Notes under the pieces: model-generated
Told to the model about the DNA's origin: nothing
The model's input: the letters and a program-made list of their open reading frames with translations, nothing else
The model's database searches: none
Position numbers and translations under genes: made by a program
Source of the DNA: Streptomyces sp. JH34
GTDB taxonomy: Bacteria; Actinomycetota; Actinomycetes; Streptomycetales; Streptomycetaceae
Direction: 5' to 3'
Length of the DNA: 64,000 bases
NCBI RefSeq assembly: GCF_029428875.1
Contig: NZ_JAJSOO010000001.1
Location: forward strand, 2,542,001-2,606,000
Shown: positions 7,721-15,315 of the stretch, piece after piece
Position numbering within the stretch: the first letter of the stretch is position 1
Layout of the letters: every line of letters starts with the position of its first letter

Positions 7721-8587
7721 TTACGCGGGGAGCGGTCCGCCGGCGCCCGGCACGGGGAACGCCCCCGTGGCGCGCCGGGTGATCTCGCCGTAGATCTCGG
7801 GGTCGGTGGTGTACTCCCCGAGGTGGACGGTCTTGCGGCTGCCGTGGTAGTCGCTGGACCCGGTGGGCAGCAGCCCCAGATCGGCGGCGAGCCCCCGCAG
7901 CCGTGCCCTCGTGGGCAGGTCGTGGTCCATGTGGTCGACCTCGATGCCGTCCAGCCCGGCCTCGGCCAGCTCCGCGATCACGTCTTCGGGAACCACAGCA
8001 CCCCGCTTGACGGCGAGCGGGTGGGCGAAGACGGTGACGCCACCCGCGGCCTTGACCAGCCGGACCGCGTCGAACGGGTCGAGTTCGTGCTTGCCTGCGT
8101 ACGCGCGCCCGCCGTTGCCGAGCCAGGCCGAGGTGAAGGCGTCGGAGACCGAGTCGACGACCCCCAGCTCCACGAGGGCGGTCGCGACGTGGGGGCGGCC
8201 GACGGAGCCGTTCCCGGCGATCCGCGCCACCTGTTCCCAGGTGATCGGGACGCCCAGCTCCTGGAGTCTGACCACCATGGCCTGCGCCCGGGGCACCCGG
8301 TCGTCCCGGACGAGCTCGCGCTCCCGGGCCAGTTCGGGCTCGGCCGGGTCGAAGAGGTACGCCAGCATGTGCAGGCTGACGCCGCCGACCTGGCAGGAGA
8401 GCTCGGCGCCGGTGACGAGCGTGAGGCCCTCGGGGAGGGCTGCCGCGGCCTCCGCGTGCCCGCCGACCGTGTCGTGGTCGGTCAGGGCGACGACGTCGAG
8501 GCCCGCCGCGGCGGCGTTGGCCACCAGCTCGGCGGGGGTGTCCGTGCCGTCGGAAGCGGTGGAGTGGGTGTGCAGATCGATGCGCAC
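7721..8587 (-). CDS. PHP-domain phosphoesterase
   Basis: 288 aa. PHP metal-binding motifs are visible: HTHS at residues 6-9, TDHDTVGGH near 36-44, the GAELSC glutamate, a HPL histidine near 185 and GSSDYHG near 250. This is the single-domain type related to 3',5'-nucleotide (pAp) phosphatases and 5'-3' exoribonucleases (TrpH/YciV), not the polymerase-linked form. Start is GTG 8587. The marC-like gene follows 112 bases downstream on the same strand. Confidence 0.88.
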   Translation of the reverse strand: MRIDLHTHSTASDGTDTPAELVANAAAAGLDVVALTDHDTVGGHAEAAAALPEGLTLVTGAELSCQVGGVSLHMLAYLFDPAEPELARERELVRDDRVPRAQAMVVRLQELGVPITWEQVARIAGNGSVGRPHVATALVELGVVDSVSDAFTSAWLGNGGRAYAGKHELDPFDAVRLVKAAGGVTVFAHPLAVKRGAVVPEDVIAELAEAGLDGIEVDHMDHDLPTRARLRGLAADLGLLPTGSSDYHGSRKTVHLGEYTTDPEIYGEITRRATGAFPVPGAGGPLPA

Positions 8588-8685
8588 GACGCGTACTCCA
8601 GTGCTGGCGGACGGACAGGGGGACGCTCAAGGATAACCGCCGGGCGTCACCCTTACGGCCCCCGTTCGCTGCCGCGCACACCAGG

Positions 8686-9330
8686 TCAGGGCGGTGCGAT
8701 CAGCCGGGGGGTGAGCGCTCCGCACGGCAGGAGGTCCACTTCCCCGCCGGCGTCGCGCAGATCGGTCAGCACCAGTTCGTCGTACATCAGGAGGCCTGAC
8801 TGCTCGGGCCAGACGATCGCCCAGAGCCACAGCCCACACGCCTCGCCGGCGAAGACGGCCCGGTCGGCGGGGGCGTCCTTGACGTGCCAGAGCGGGGTGG
8901 GGTGCCCCGCCGCGAGGACCTTGGCATCGGGGGCCGCGTCGACGCGGAGCCCGGAGCCGGGATCGAGGCCGTCGATGCCGGCGTAACGCGCACCGAGCCC
9001 GACGCCGAGTTCCTCGGCGACGAGCAGCAGTTCGGCCATCCCGCCGAGCGGCCCGGGGCCCGAGCACGCGACGGCGGTGGCCCGGCCGCCGCTGCGGTCG
9101 TCACCTGCGTACGCCGCGCCGGTGAACAGCCAGCCCACCGGGAGCGGCCAGGGCATCCACACCGGCACCTCGGCCCGGTGCACCACCACGCCCAGCGCCT
9201 CGACGCTGGGTGGGACCACCGGCTGCATCGGGTGTACCTGGCCGTGCGTGGAGCACTGCCAGGCATCGGCGAAGAGGCCGGGCGCCCTGACCCGGCCACC
9301 ACACTTCGGGCAACTGGGTTCGCCCCTCAT
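8686..9330 (-). CDS. DUF6758-type protein with N-terminal zinc ribbon
   Basis: 214 aa from ATG 9330 (MRGEPSCPKCGG); a TTG 9 bases further upstream lies too close to the GGAGG, but cannot be excluded. The N-terminus has CPKCGG and a later Cys/His pair (WQCSTHG) typical of a small zinc ribbon; the remainder is a mixed alpha/beta domain without recognisable catalytic residues. It matches a Streptomyces-specific conserved family, function unknown. It follows the SUFU-domain gene on the same strand with a 263-base gap. Confidence 0.75.
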   Translation of the reverse strand: MRGEPSCPKCGGRVRAPGLFADAWQCSTHGQVHPMQPVVPPSVEALGVVVHRAEVPVWMPWPLPVGWLFTGAAYAGDDRSGGRATAVACSGPGPLGGMAELLLVAEELGVGLGARYAGIDGLDPGSGLRVDAAPDAKVLAAGHPTPLWHVKDAPADRAVFAGEACGLWLWAIVWPEQSGLLMYDELVLTDLRDAGGEVDLLPCGALTPRLIAPP

Positions 9331-9468
9331 AGCGCCCAACGGTCCTCCCCGCTCGTCGCCGCGTCAAGGACGATCACCCGTCCGCAGCGCGGCTCCCACC
9401 GGGGGAGATGCATGTACCTTGCACCCATTAGGCCGTCCAACTCGTTACGTGCATAACACAACCATCCG

Positions 9469-9561
9469 GTGGGGAGCGATGGGGAGGCGGAGGAGCTGGA
9501 GCCGCGCCACGCCGCGGAGGACGGCACCACGGAGGACGGCGTCGGCGTCTTCGCCGACTGA
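9469..9561 (+). CDS. Possible 30-aa acidic peptide ORF
   Basis: In the gap between two minus-strand genes, GTG 9469 to TGA 9559-9561 encodes an acidic peptide (VGSDGEAEELEPRHAAEDGT...) ending GVGVFAD. The codon composition is gene-like (GAG, GAC, GGC, GTC), unlike the surrounding spacer. There is no clear ribosome-binding site. It could also be the tail of a decayed gene. Confidence 0.25.
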   Translation: MGSDGEAEELEPRHAAEDGTTEDGVGVFAD

Positions 9562-9593
9562 GCCCGCGTGGCGGGCCGCCGGGGTCGGACGCG

Positions 9594-10178
9594 TCAGTCC
9601 AGCGGTACGGACGCGCGCAGCGGGTCGCGCAGGTCCGTGCCCTGCGCGAGCCAGCGCTCCTGGAGCTCCTGCCCGCCCCTGACCCGCTTCCAGGCGGCCT
9701 CGTTGTGCGTCATGGGAAGCAGCGGGAGGAAGCGGACCGGCTCCATCGGGGCGTCCAGCTCCAGGTCCTCGACCAGTCCGCCCGGCTCGGCGACGAGGAC
9801 GGAACTGAAGGGGGCCCCGGTCCACAGCGGCTGTCCGAGGTCCAGTGACGCGCCGGGGGCCACGATCAGGCCCTCGACCTGAGGAGAGGCCGCCAGCACC
9901 GCGAGCGGCCGCAGCACCTGGTCGGTGTCGGCGAGGCCCAGCCGTACGGACAGGACCAGTTCGGCGCGCGGGCCCTTCACGGGGTCGGCGAGGGACGAGG
10001 TGGGGTCGGCCATCGGCTGGGCCGACATGCCGAGCGTGGCGTAGCGCACGACATCGCCGTCGACGAAGCGGAGCACCTCGATGCGGTCCGTGCCGAGGAA
10101 CGTGACATCGGCGCGCGCGTCCGGCTCCCCCAGCGCCGTACGGAGCCGGGCCTCGACCAGATCAAGAATTTCTCCCAT
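9594..10178 (-). CDS. Suppressor-of-fused (SUFU) domain protein
   Basis: 194 aa from ATG 10178 (MGEILDLVEARLRTALG). The layout resembles bacterial SUFU-like proteins: an N-terminal domain with DRIEVLRFVDGDVVRYATLGMS, a middle segment RAELVLSVR, and a C-terminal FLPLLPMTHNEAAWKRVRG. No catalytic residues are known; the bacterial members are thought to bind other proteins, some in immunity to toxins. No toxin gene is adjacent here, so that role is not supported. Confidence 0.75.
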   Translation of the reverse strand: MGEILDLVEARLRTALGEPDARADVTFLGTDRIEVLRFVDGDVVRYATLGMSAQPMADPTSSLADPVKGPRAELVLSVRLGLADTDQVLRPLAVLAASPQVEGLIVAPGASLDLGQPLWTGAPFSSVLVAEPGGLVEDLELDAPMEPVRFLPLLPMTHNEAAWKRVRGGQELQERWLAQGTDLRDPLRASVPLD

Positions 10179-10590
10179 GCCGCGAGCATAGAACGCGTCC
10201 GGAACGGGCAAAGGACGGGATTGGCTCCTCACCCGGCTGATAGCCTGAGGCGTCGGTCGGGACAGCACGCAGAAGCGTCGCTCTCAGTCCTGACAACACG
10301 TGATCCCCCACGGGGGACCGGCCGGAGGAGGTGGGGCCGCGGTGGATCCAAGTCGACCGTGCAGTACCAACCGCCCTTCCGCACGACGCCTTCCTTCTGT
10401 GATCTGACGCCCTTCCCGGACGTCATCACGGCAGTTCGCGCACCGGAAGCGCCCCTCGTTTTTGCCTGTCTGTAGCGAACGCCGTCATCGTGCCCGCGCG
10501 GTGCCGCCCGCTTTGCGGACGTGAGCGCACGTCCCCATTCCGGGCTGTTCCACGTGCCCGCCGACGGCCCTCCGTGAAGAGGAGCCAGCC
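10179..10590. other. 412-base leader/promoter region upstream of corA
   Basis: The region between the SUFU-domain gene and corA is far longer than a simple promoter. It contains the short ORF 10342-10407 with a strong Shine-Dalgarno, and a C/T-rich stretch (10375-10470). I looked for the conserved helices of the M-box magnesium riboswitch and did not find them. Confidence 0.4.
10342..10407 (+). CDS. Candidate 21-codon leader peptide before corA
   Basis: GTG 10342 is preceded by GGAGGAGG (10324-10331) at 10 bases and encodes VDPSRPCSTNRPSARRLPSVI, then TGA. It is rich in Pro and Arg. Proline-rich leader peptides control mgtA and corA in enteric bacteria; a similar role here is only an inference from position and composition. 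Confidence 0.35.
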   Translation: MDPSRPCSTNRPSARRLPSVI

Positions 10591-11706
10591 ATGTCGATGA
10601 TCCGTGACCTGCGCGCCGCCGTGCGCCCGTCCCTGCGCAAGGGCAACACCCCGTACAACAGTTACGACGCGACCCGCGACCCGTCCGCCTCCAGCGCCGT
10701 CGTCGACTGCGCGGTCTACCGGGACGGACGCCGGGTCACCGAGGTCTCCTGCCTGACGCCGCGCGAGGCGATGCTGCGCGTGCGGGAGGAGGGCGGCTTC
10801 GCCTGGATCGGTCTGCACGAGCCGACCGAGGAGGAGTTCGCCGGCATCGCCCGGGAGTTCGGCCTCCACCCGCTCGCCGTCGAGGACGCGGTCCACGCCC
10901 ACCAGCGGCCCAAGCTCGAACGGTACGACGACACGCTGTTCACCGTCTTCAAGACGATCCACTACGTCGAGCACGCCGAACTGACCGCGACCAGCGAGGT
11001 CGTCGAGACCGGTGAGGTGATGTGCTTCACCGGGCGGGACTTCGTGATCACCGTCCGGCACGGCGGTCAGGGTTCGCTGCGCGCCCTGCGCCACCGCCTC
11101 CAGGAGGACCCGGAGCTGCTCGCCAAGGGGCCGTCCGCGGTGCTGCACTCCATCGCGGACCACGTCGTCGACGGCTACATCGCGGTGGCGGCCTCGGTCC
11201 AGGACGACATCGACGAGGTGGAGATCGACGTGTTCTCCACCCCCGCGAAGGGCGGCACGCGGGGTTCGGACGCGGGCCGCATCTACCAGTTGAAGCGCGA
11301 GGTCCTGGAGTTCAAGCGCGCCGTGTCGCCGCTGTTGCGGCCGATGCAGCTGCTGAGCGAGCGCCCGATGCGGCTGATCGACCCCGACATCCAGAAGTAC
11401 TTCCGCGACGTGGCCGACCACCTCGCCCGGGTGCACGAGGAGGTCATCGGCTTCGACGAGCTGCTCAACTCGATCCTCCAGGCCAACCTGGCGCAGGCGA
11501 CCGTCACGCAGAACGAGGACATGCGCAAGATCACCTCCTGGGCGGCGATCATCGCCGTCCCGACGATGATCTGCGGGGTCTACGGCATGAACTTCGAGCA
11601 CATGCCCGAACTCCGGTGGACGTACGGCTATCCGATGGTGCTGGCCCTCATCGGTGTCGTCTGCTTCTCCATCCACCGCACCCTCAAGCGCAACGGCTGG
11701 CTCTAA
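10591..11706 (+). CDS. corA: CorA-type magnesium/cobalt transporter
   Basis: 371 aa with a long cytosolic N-terminal domain, an amphipathic stalk helix (about residues 215-315) and two C-terminal membrane helices. The selectivity motif GMN is at 332-334 (YGMNFEHMPE), as required for CorA pentamers that pass hydrated Mg2+ or Co2+. The C-terminus after the second helix is basic (HRTLKRNGWL). The start ATG has GAAGAGGAG about 8 bases upstream. The next gene follows by 12 bases. The long leader with a possible Pro-rich peptide suggests control after transcription. Confidence 0.95.
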   Translation: MSMIRDLRAAVRPSLRKGNTPYNSYDATRDPSASSAVVDCAVYRDGRRVTEVSCLTPREAMLRVREEGGFAWIGLHEPTEEEFAGIAREFGLHPLAVEDAVHAHQRPKLERYDDTLFTVFKTIHYVEHAELTATSEVVETGEVMCFTGRDFVITVRHGGQGSLRALRHRLQEDPELLAKGPSAVLHSIADHVVDGYIAVAASVQDDIDEVEIDVFSTPAKGGTRGSDAGRIYQLKREVLEFKRAVSPLLRPMQLLSERPMRLIDPDIQKYFRDVADHLARVHEEVIGFDELLNSILQANLAQATVTQNEDMRKITSWAAIIAVPTMICGVYGMNFEHMPELRWTYGYPMVLALIGVVCFSIHRTLKRNGWL

Positions 11707-11718
11707 TAGAGTTCGGGC

Positions 11719-12237
11719 ATGACTTCATCTGACGTGTTGCTTGCCCGGGCTCTCGTCGAGGAGGCCACCAAGAAGTCCGGCCTGATCTGGGTGCGGGGCA
11801 CCGGACCCGCCCGGGCTCTGTGGCACGTGTGGCACGAGGGTGCGGCCGTGCTCGTCGGGGACGGCCCGGGGGAACAGCCGTTCCCTTCCGGACTGGACGC
11901 CGGGGCCGCGGCCGAGGTGACCGTACGCAGCAAGGACAAGGGCGGCAGGCTCGTGGCCTGGACCGCCGCCGTCACCGTGCTGGAGCCGCGTTCCGAGGAG
12001 TGGGAGGCGGCGGTCGGCGAACTCAGGGGCAAACGGCTGAACGCCCCGGACGCCGAACAGCTGACGGATCGCTGGGCCCGTGAGTGCCGTGTCGTACGGC
12101 TGACGCCCGGTGCGTCGAGCACCGACCTTCCCGACGGTTCACTGGCGGTCGCGCCGCTGCCCACCGGGGCGACGACGCGCCGGACGGCTCCCGCCGCGCT
12201 CCCCCGGCTGCTGCTGAAGCGCCGCGGGAAGCGCTGA
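11719..12237 (+). CDS. Conserved hypothetical protein, possible PNPOx-like split barrel
   Basis: 172 aa, starting 12 bases after corA, hence probably co-transcribed. The first 110 residues alternate beta strands (SGLIWVRG, ALWHVWHEGAAVLVG, AAEVTVRSKD, RLVAWTAAVTVL) in a way reminiscent of FMN-binding split barrels, but no flavin-binding signature is seen. The C-terminus is basic (LLLKRRGKR). It is convergent with the lipoprotein gene. Function unknown. Confidence 0.6.
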   Translation: MTSSDVLLARALVEEATKKSGLIWVRGTGPARALWHVWHEGAAVLVGDGPGEQPFPSGLDAGAAAEVTVRSKDKGGRLVAWTAAVTVLEPRSEEWEAAVGELRGKRLNAPDAEQLTDRWARECRVVRLTPGASSTDLPDGSLAVAPLPTGATTRRTAPAALPRLLLKRRGKR

Positions 12238-12274
12238 CCGTGCCCGCAGGCCGGAGTGCGTGAGGAACCGGCCG

Positions 12275-13045
12275 TCAGCCGGAGGACTTGGGCAACTGGC
12301 CGCCGTAGTCGACGGTCTCGTTCTCGGCCGGCGCCTCCAGCTCGAAGGCATGGCCCCAGTCGGCGAGGGTGACGGTGCCGCCGCCCCCGCCACGGGCGAC
12401 ACGCAGGGGATACGGCGTGCCCTTGAGGGAGACGTCCAGCGCACCACCCTCACCCTTTCCGCCCATGATCTGCACGGTACGCACTCCGCCGACCGTGCCC
12501 CGGTCGCCCTTGTTGACCTTCCCGTGCAGGCTCAGCATCCCGTCGAGGAGCGTGTCCTTCTCCGTGAAGCCGCGCAGCTGCTGGTAGGTCGGGTCGTCCT
12601 CCGGGACCTTGACGTACATGCCGTCGAGCTTGTCGGCCGCCTGGTCGCTCCCGTCGTCGCCCTGCTCGTGCTTCCAGAAGCCCGCGTCGGCCTTGAGGAA
12701 GAGTTCGTCGCCGACGCGCAGCAGTTCGAAGGTGTTCTGCTTCGAGGTGACCGACCCGGTGCCGCCCTTGCCGCTGAGCTGCATGTTCAGGGTGTACGTC
12801 CCGCCCTTGCTGACCAGTTTTCCCGTCAGGCGCACGGCGTCCGCGGCACCGGCGGCGGCCCGCGCCTTCTTGTCGATCTGTTCTGCCGTCAGCTTGCCGA
12901 CGCCGTTGGTCCCCTTGTCCGGGTCCTCTCCGGCGCAGGCCGTGAGCGCGACGGTCAGCCCCGCGCAGAGCACCACGGCGAAAGCGGTCCGGCGACGGGC
13001 CCGGACGACCGGGGCGGAAGAGGTCACGGGCGCACTGCCTCTCAT
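12275..13045 (-). CDS. LppX/LprG-like lipoprotein
   Basis: 256 aa. A basic N-region and a hydrophobic stretch end in the lipobox LTAC, with the lipidated cysteine at C37. The mature part follows the LppX_LprAFG pattern: KLTAEQIDKKARAA, then alternating strands with WKHEQG, FTEKDTLLDGML and a Gly-rich loop before the last strand. Family members hold lipids in a half-barrel cavity at the outer face of the membrane. It is divergent from the MgtE_N/CBS gene. Start ATG 13045; longer forms of the frame are antisense only. Confidence 0.82.
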   Translation of the reverse strand: MRGSAPVTSSAPVVRARRRTAFAVVLCAGLTVALTACAGEDPDKGTNGVGKLTAEQIDKKARAAAGAADAVRLTGKLVSKGGTYTLNMQLSGKGGTGSVTSKQNTFELLRVGDELFLKADAGFWKHEQGDDGSDQAADKLDGMYVKVPEDDPTYQQLRGFTEKDTLLDGMLSLHGKVNKGDRGTVGGVRTVQIMGGKGEGGALDVSLKGTPYPLRVARGGGGGTVTLADWGHAFELEAPAENETVDYGGQLPKSSG

Positions 13046-13198
13046 CTGTGTCGGGGGTTGGCAGACCGCAGCGTACCCGTGCCGCGCACGCCCTTCGGCA
13101 GAGCTCCGTACGGACGGTCCGCCGGGGCGGCACGGACAGGTACGGGCTAGCCTGATCACGGCGAAGGAGGACGTGAGGGACGGAGGGAGGCGCACAGG

Positions 13199-14473
13199 AT
13201 GGCTGCAGGCACTCCCAGGGTTTTCGTCTCGCACCTCGCCGGCGTACCGGTGTTCGACCCCAACGGCGACCAGGTGGGCCGGGTCCGCGACCTGGTGGCG
13301 ATGCTCCGGGTCGGCGGCAAGCCGCCCCGGCTGCTGGGCATGGTCGTCGAGGTCGTCAGCAGGCGGCGCATCTTCGTGCCGATGACCCGGGTGACGGGGG
13401 TCGAGTCGGGCCAGGTCATCACCACCGGAGTGGTCAACATGCGGCGCTTCGAGCAGCGCCCGACCGAGCGACTCGTCCTCGGCGAGTTCCTTGACCGGCG
13501 GGTGCGCCTCGTGGAGACGGACGAGGAGGTGACCGTCCTCGACGTCGCCATCCAGCAGCTCCCGGCCCGCCGCGACTGGGAGATCGACAAGTTCTTCGTA
13601 CGCAAGGGCCGCGGCGGAGCCCTGCGCCGCAAGGGCGAGACGCTGACCGTGGAGTGGTCGGCGATCAGCGGCTTCTCGCTGGAGGAGCAGGGACAGGGCG
13701 CCGAGAACCTGGTGGCGACCTTCGACCGGCTGCGCCCCACCGACGTCGCCAACGCCCTGCACCATCTGACGCCCAAGCGCCGGGCCGAGGTCGCCGCGGC
13801 CCTCGACGACGACCGGCTGGCCGACATCCTGGAGGAGCTCCCCGGTGACGACCAGGTGGAGATCCTCGGCAAGCTGGCGGAGGACCGCGCCGCGGACGTC
13901 CTGGAGGCGATGGACCCGGACGACGCCGCCGACCTGCTCTCGGAGCTGCCGGAGGCCGACAAGGAGCGGCTGCTGGCCCTGATGCGGCCGGACGACGCCG
14001 CCGACGTACGGCGCCTGCTGTCGTACGAGGAGCGGACCGCGGGCGGGCTGATGACGACCGAGCCGATCATCCTGCGGCCCGACGCCACGGTCGCGGACGC
14101 GCTGGCCAGGGTCCGCCGGCAGGACCTGTCGCCCGCGCTGGCCGCGCAGGTGTACGTCTGCCGGTCGCCTGACGAGACCCCCACCGGCAGGTACCTGGGC
14201 ACCGTGCACTTCCAGCGGCTGCTCCGGGACCCGCCGTTCACCCTGGTCAGCTCGATCGTCGACAGCGATCTCGTGCCCCTCACGCCGGAGACCCCGCTGC
14301 CGGCCGTGACCAGCTATCTGGCCGCCTACAACCTGGTCTCGGTGCCCGTGGTCGACGAGAGCGGGTCGCTGCTCGGCGCGGTGACCGTCGACGACGTGCT
14401 GGACCACCTGCTGCCCGAGGACTGGCGCGAGACCGACTTCCAGGGCGAGGAGGGGATCGCCGGTGGCCGCTGA
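13199..14473 (+). CDS. PRC-barrel / MgtE-N / CBS protein, no channel domain
   Basis: 424 aa, soluble. Residues about 5-90 form a PRC-barrel (LAGVPVFDPNGDQVGRVRDLV), residues 95-170 a second barrel-like segment, residues 180-275 an MgtE intracellular N domain (repeated acidic helices LPGDDQVEILGKL, MDPDDAADLLSEL, MRPDDAADVRRLL), then two CBS motifs (TTEPIILRPDATVADAL and LTPETPLPAVTSYL...VSVPVVDESGSLLG). The five-helix MgtE channel is absent. MgtE N and CBS domains sense Mg2+, so this is likely a Mg2+-responsive regulator; its partner may be the DUF1003 protein that overlaps its end. Confidence 0.88.
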   Translation: MAAGTPRVFVSHLAGVPVFDPNGDQVGRVRDLVAMLRVGGKPPRLLGMVVEVVSRRRIFVPMTRVTGVESGQVITTGVVNMRRFEQRPTERLVLGEFLDRRVRLVETDEEVTVLDVAIQQLPARRDWEIDKFFVRKGRGGALRRKGETLTVEWSAISGFSLEEQGQGAENLVATFDRLRPTDVANALHHLTPKRRAEVAAALDDDRLADILEELPGDDQVEILGKLAEDRAADVLEAMDPDDAADLLSELPEADKERLLALMRPDDAADVRRLLSYEERTAGGLMTTEPIILRPDATVADALARVRRQDLSPALAAQVYVCRSPDETPTGRYLGTVHFQRLLRDPPFTLVSSIVDSDLVPLTPETPLPAVTSYLAAYNLVSVPVVDESGSLLGAVTVDDVLDHLLPEDWRETDFQGEEGIAGGR

Positions 14474-15041
14474 GGAACGTTCGAGGGCCGTGCCGACGGG
14501 CGCGTCGGGCATCGTGCGCCCGCCGCGGCCCCGGCTCGACATCCCGAAGGCACCGAGGCGCCGGCTGGTGCCCGAGTACGACCCCGAGGCGTTCGGCCGG
14601 TTCTCCGAGCGCATCGCCCGGTTCCTGGGCACGGGACGGTTCATCGTCTGGATGACGCTGATCATCATCGTCTGGGTGGTGTGGAACATCTTCGCGCCGC
14701 AGGAGGTGCGGTTCGACGAGTACCCCTTCATCTTCCTGACCCTGATGCTCTCCCTCCAGGCCTCCTACGCCGCCCCGCTGATCCTCCTCGCGCAGAACAG
14801 GCAGGACGACCGCGACCGGGTGACGCACGAGCAGGACCGCAAGCAGAACGAGCGCTCGATCGCGGACACCGAGTTCCTCAGCCGGGAGATCGCCGCGCTC
14901 CGGATGGGCCTCGGTGAGGTCGCCACCCGCGACTGGATCCGCTCGGAGCTGGAGGCCATGGTGAAGGATCTGGAGGAGCGCCGGCTCTTCTCCCAGGCCG
15001 AGAGTGACGAAGGCGACCACGGAGGGGCTACCCGCCCGTAG
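14463..15041 (+). CDS. DUF1003 membrane protein
   Basis: 192 aa. GTG 14463 overlaps the previous gene by 11 bases, so the two are translationally coupled. After a basic Pro-rich N-terminus, two membrane helices (about residues 59-76 and 85-108, FIVWMTLIIIVWVVWNIF and YPFIFLTLMLSLQASYAAPLI) precede QNRQDDRDR and a charged coiled-coil-like C-terminus, which is the DUF1003 layout. Function unknown; coupling to the MgtE-N/CBS protein suggests a shared role in cation sensing. Confidence 0.88.
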   Translation: MAAEERSRAVPTGASGIVRPPRPRLDIPKAPRRRLVPEYDPEAFGRFSERIARFLGTGRFIVWMTLIIIVWVVWNIFAPQEVRFDEYPFIFLTLMLSLQASYAAPLILLAQNRQDDRDRVTHEQDRKQNERSIADTEFLSREIAALRMGLGEVATRDWIRSELEAMVKDLEERRLFSQAESDEGDHGGATRP

Positions 15042-15062
15042 GCACCCGCGCCGTACCGCCCA

Positions 15063-15305
15063 CCCGTCGCCCACCACCACCCTTCCAAGGAACGCTGCGC
15101 GCGCACCCGTACCCGTCGCCCACCACCACCCTTCCAAGGAACGCTGCGCGCGCACCCGTACCCGTCGCCCACCACCACCCTTCCAAGGAACGCTGCGCGC
15201 GCACCCGTACCCGTCGCCCACCACCACCCTTCCAAGGAACGCTGCGCGCGCACCCGTACCCGTCGCCCACCACCACCCTTCCAAGGAGCGCTGCGCGCAC
15301 CCGTA
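15063..15305. repeat. 49-bp tandem repeat, five copies
   Basis: Copies begin at 15063, 15112, 15161, 15210 and 15259 with an exact 49-base period. The first four are identical; the fifth has one substitution (GGAACG to GGAGCG), a 2-base deletion in the GC run and then becomes the promoter of mrp. Each copy contains TTCCAAGGA, the -35-like element of that promoter. It starts 22 bases after the DUF1003 stop codon. Confidence 0.97.
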
Positions 15306-15315
15306 CTATCGGGGT
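15279..15315 (+). promoter_or_regulatory. mrp promoter giving a leaderless transcript
   Basis: TACTAT (15304-15309) is a good -10 element; TTCCAA (15279-15284) lies 19 bases upstream as a weak -35. Seven bases beyond the -10 is the A of the mrp ATG (15316), and no Shine-Dalgarno precedes it, so a leaderless mRNA is predicted. Confidence 0.6.

Noticed and set aside
10179..10590. M-box magnesium riboswitch before corA
   Set aside because: The conserved M-box sequence blocks and paired elements could not be found; a covariance-model search would settle it.
12275..14731. Minus-strand 818-codon frame antisense to the MgtE-N/CBS gene
   Set aside because: Only the LppX-like lipoprotein portion up to 13045 has family motifs and a signal sequence; the extension is antisense.
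15063..15305. CRISPR array
   Set aside because: The 49-bp units are contiguous identical copies with no unique spacers and no cas genes nearby.
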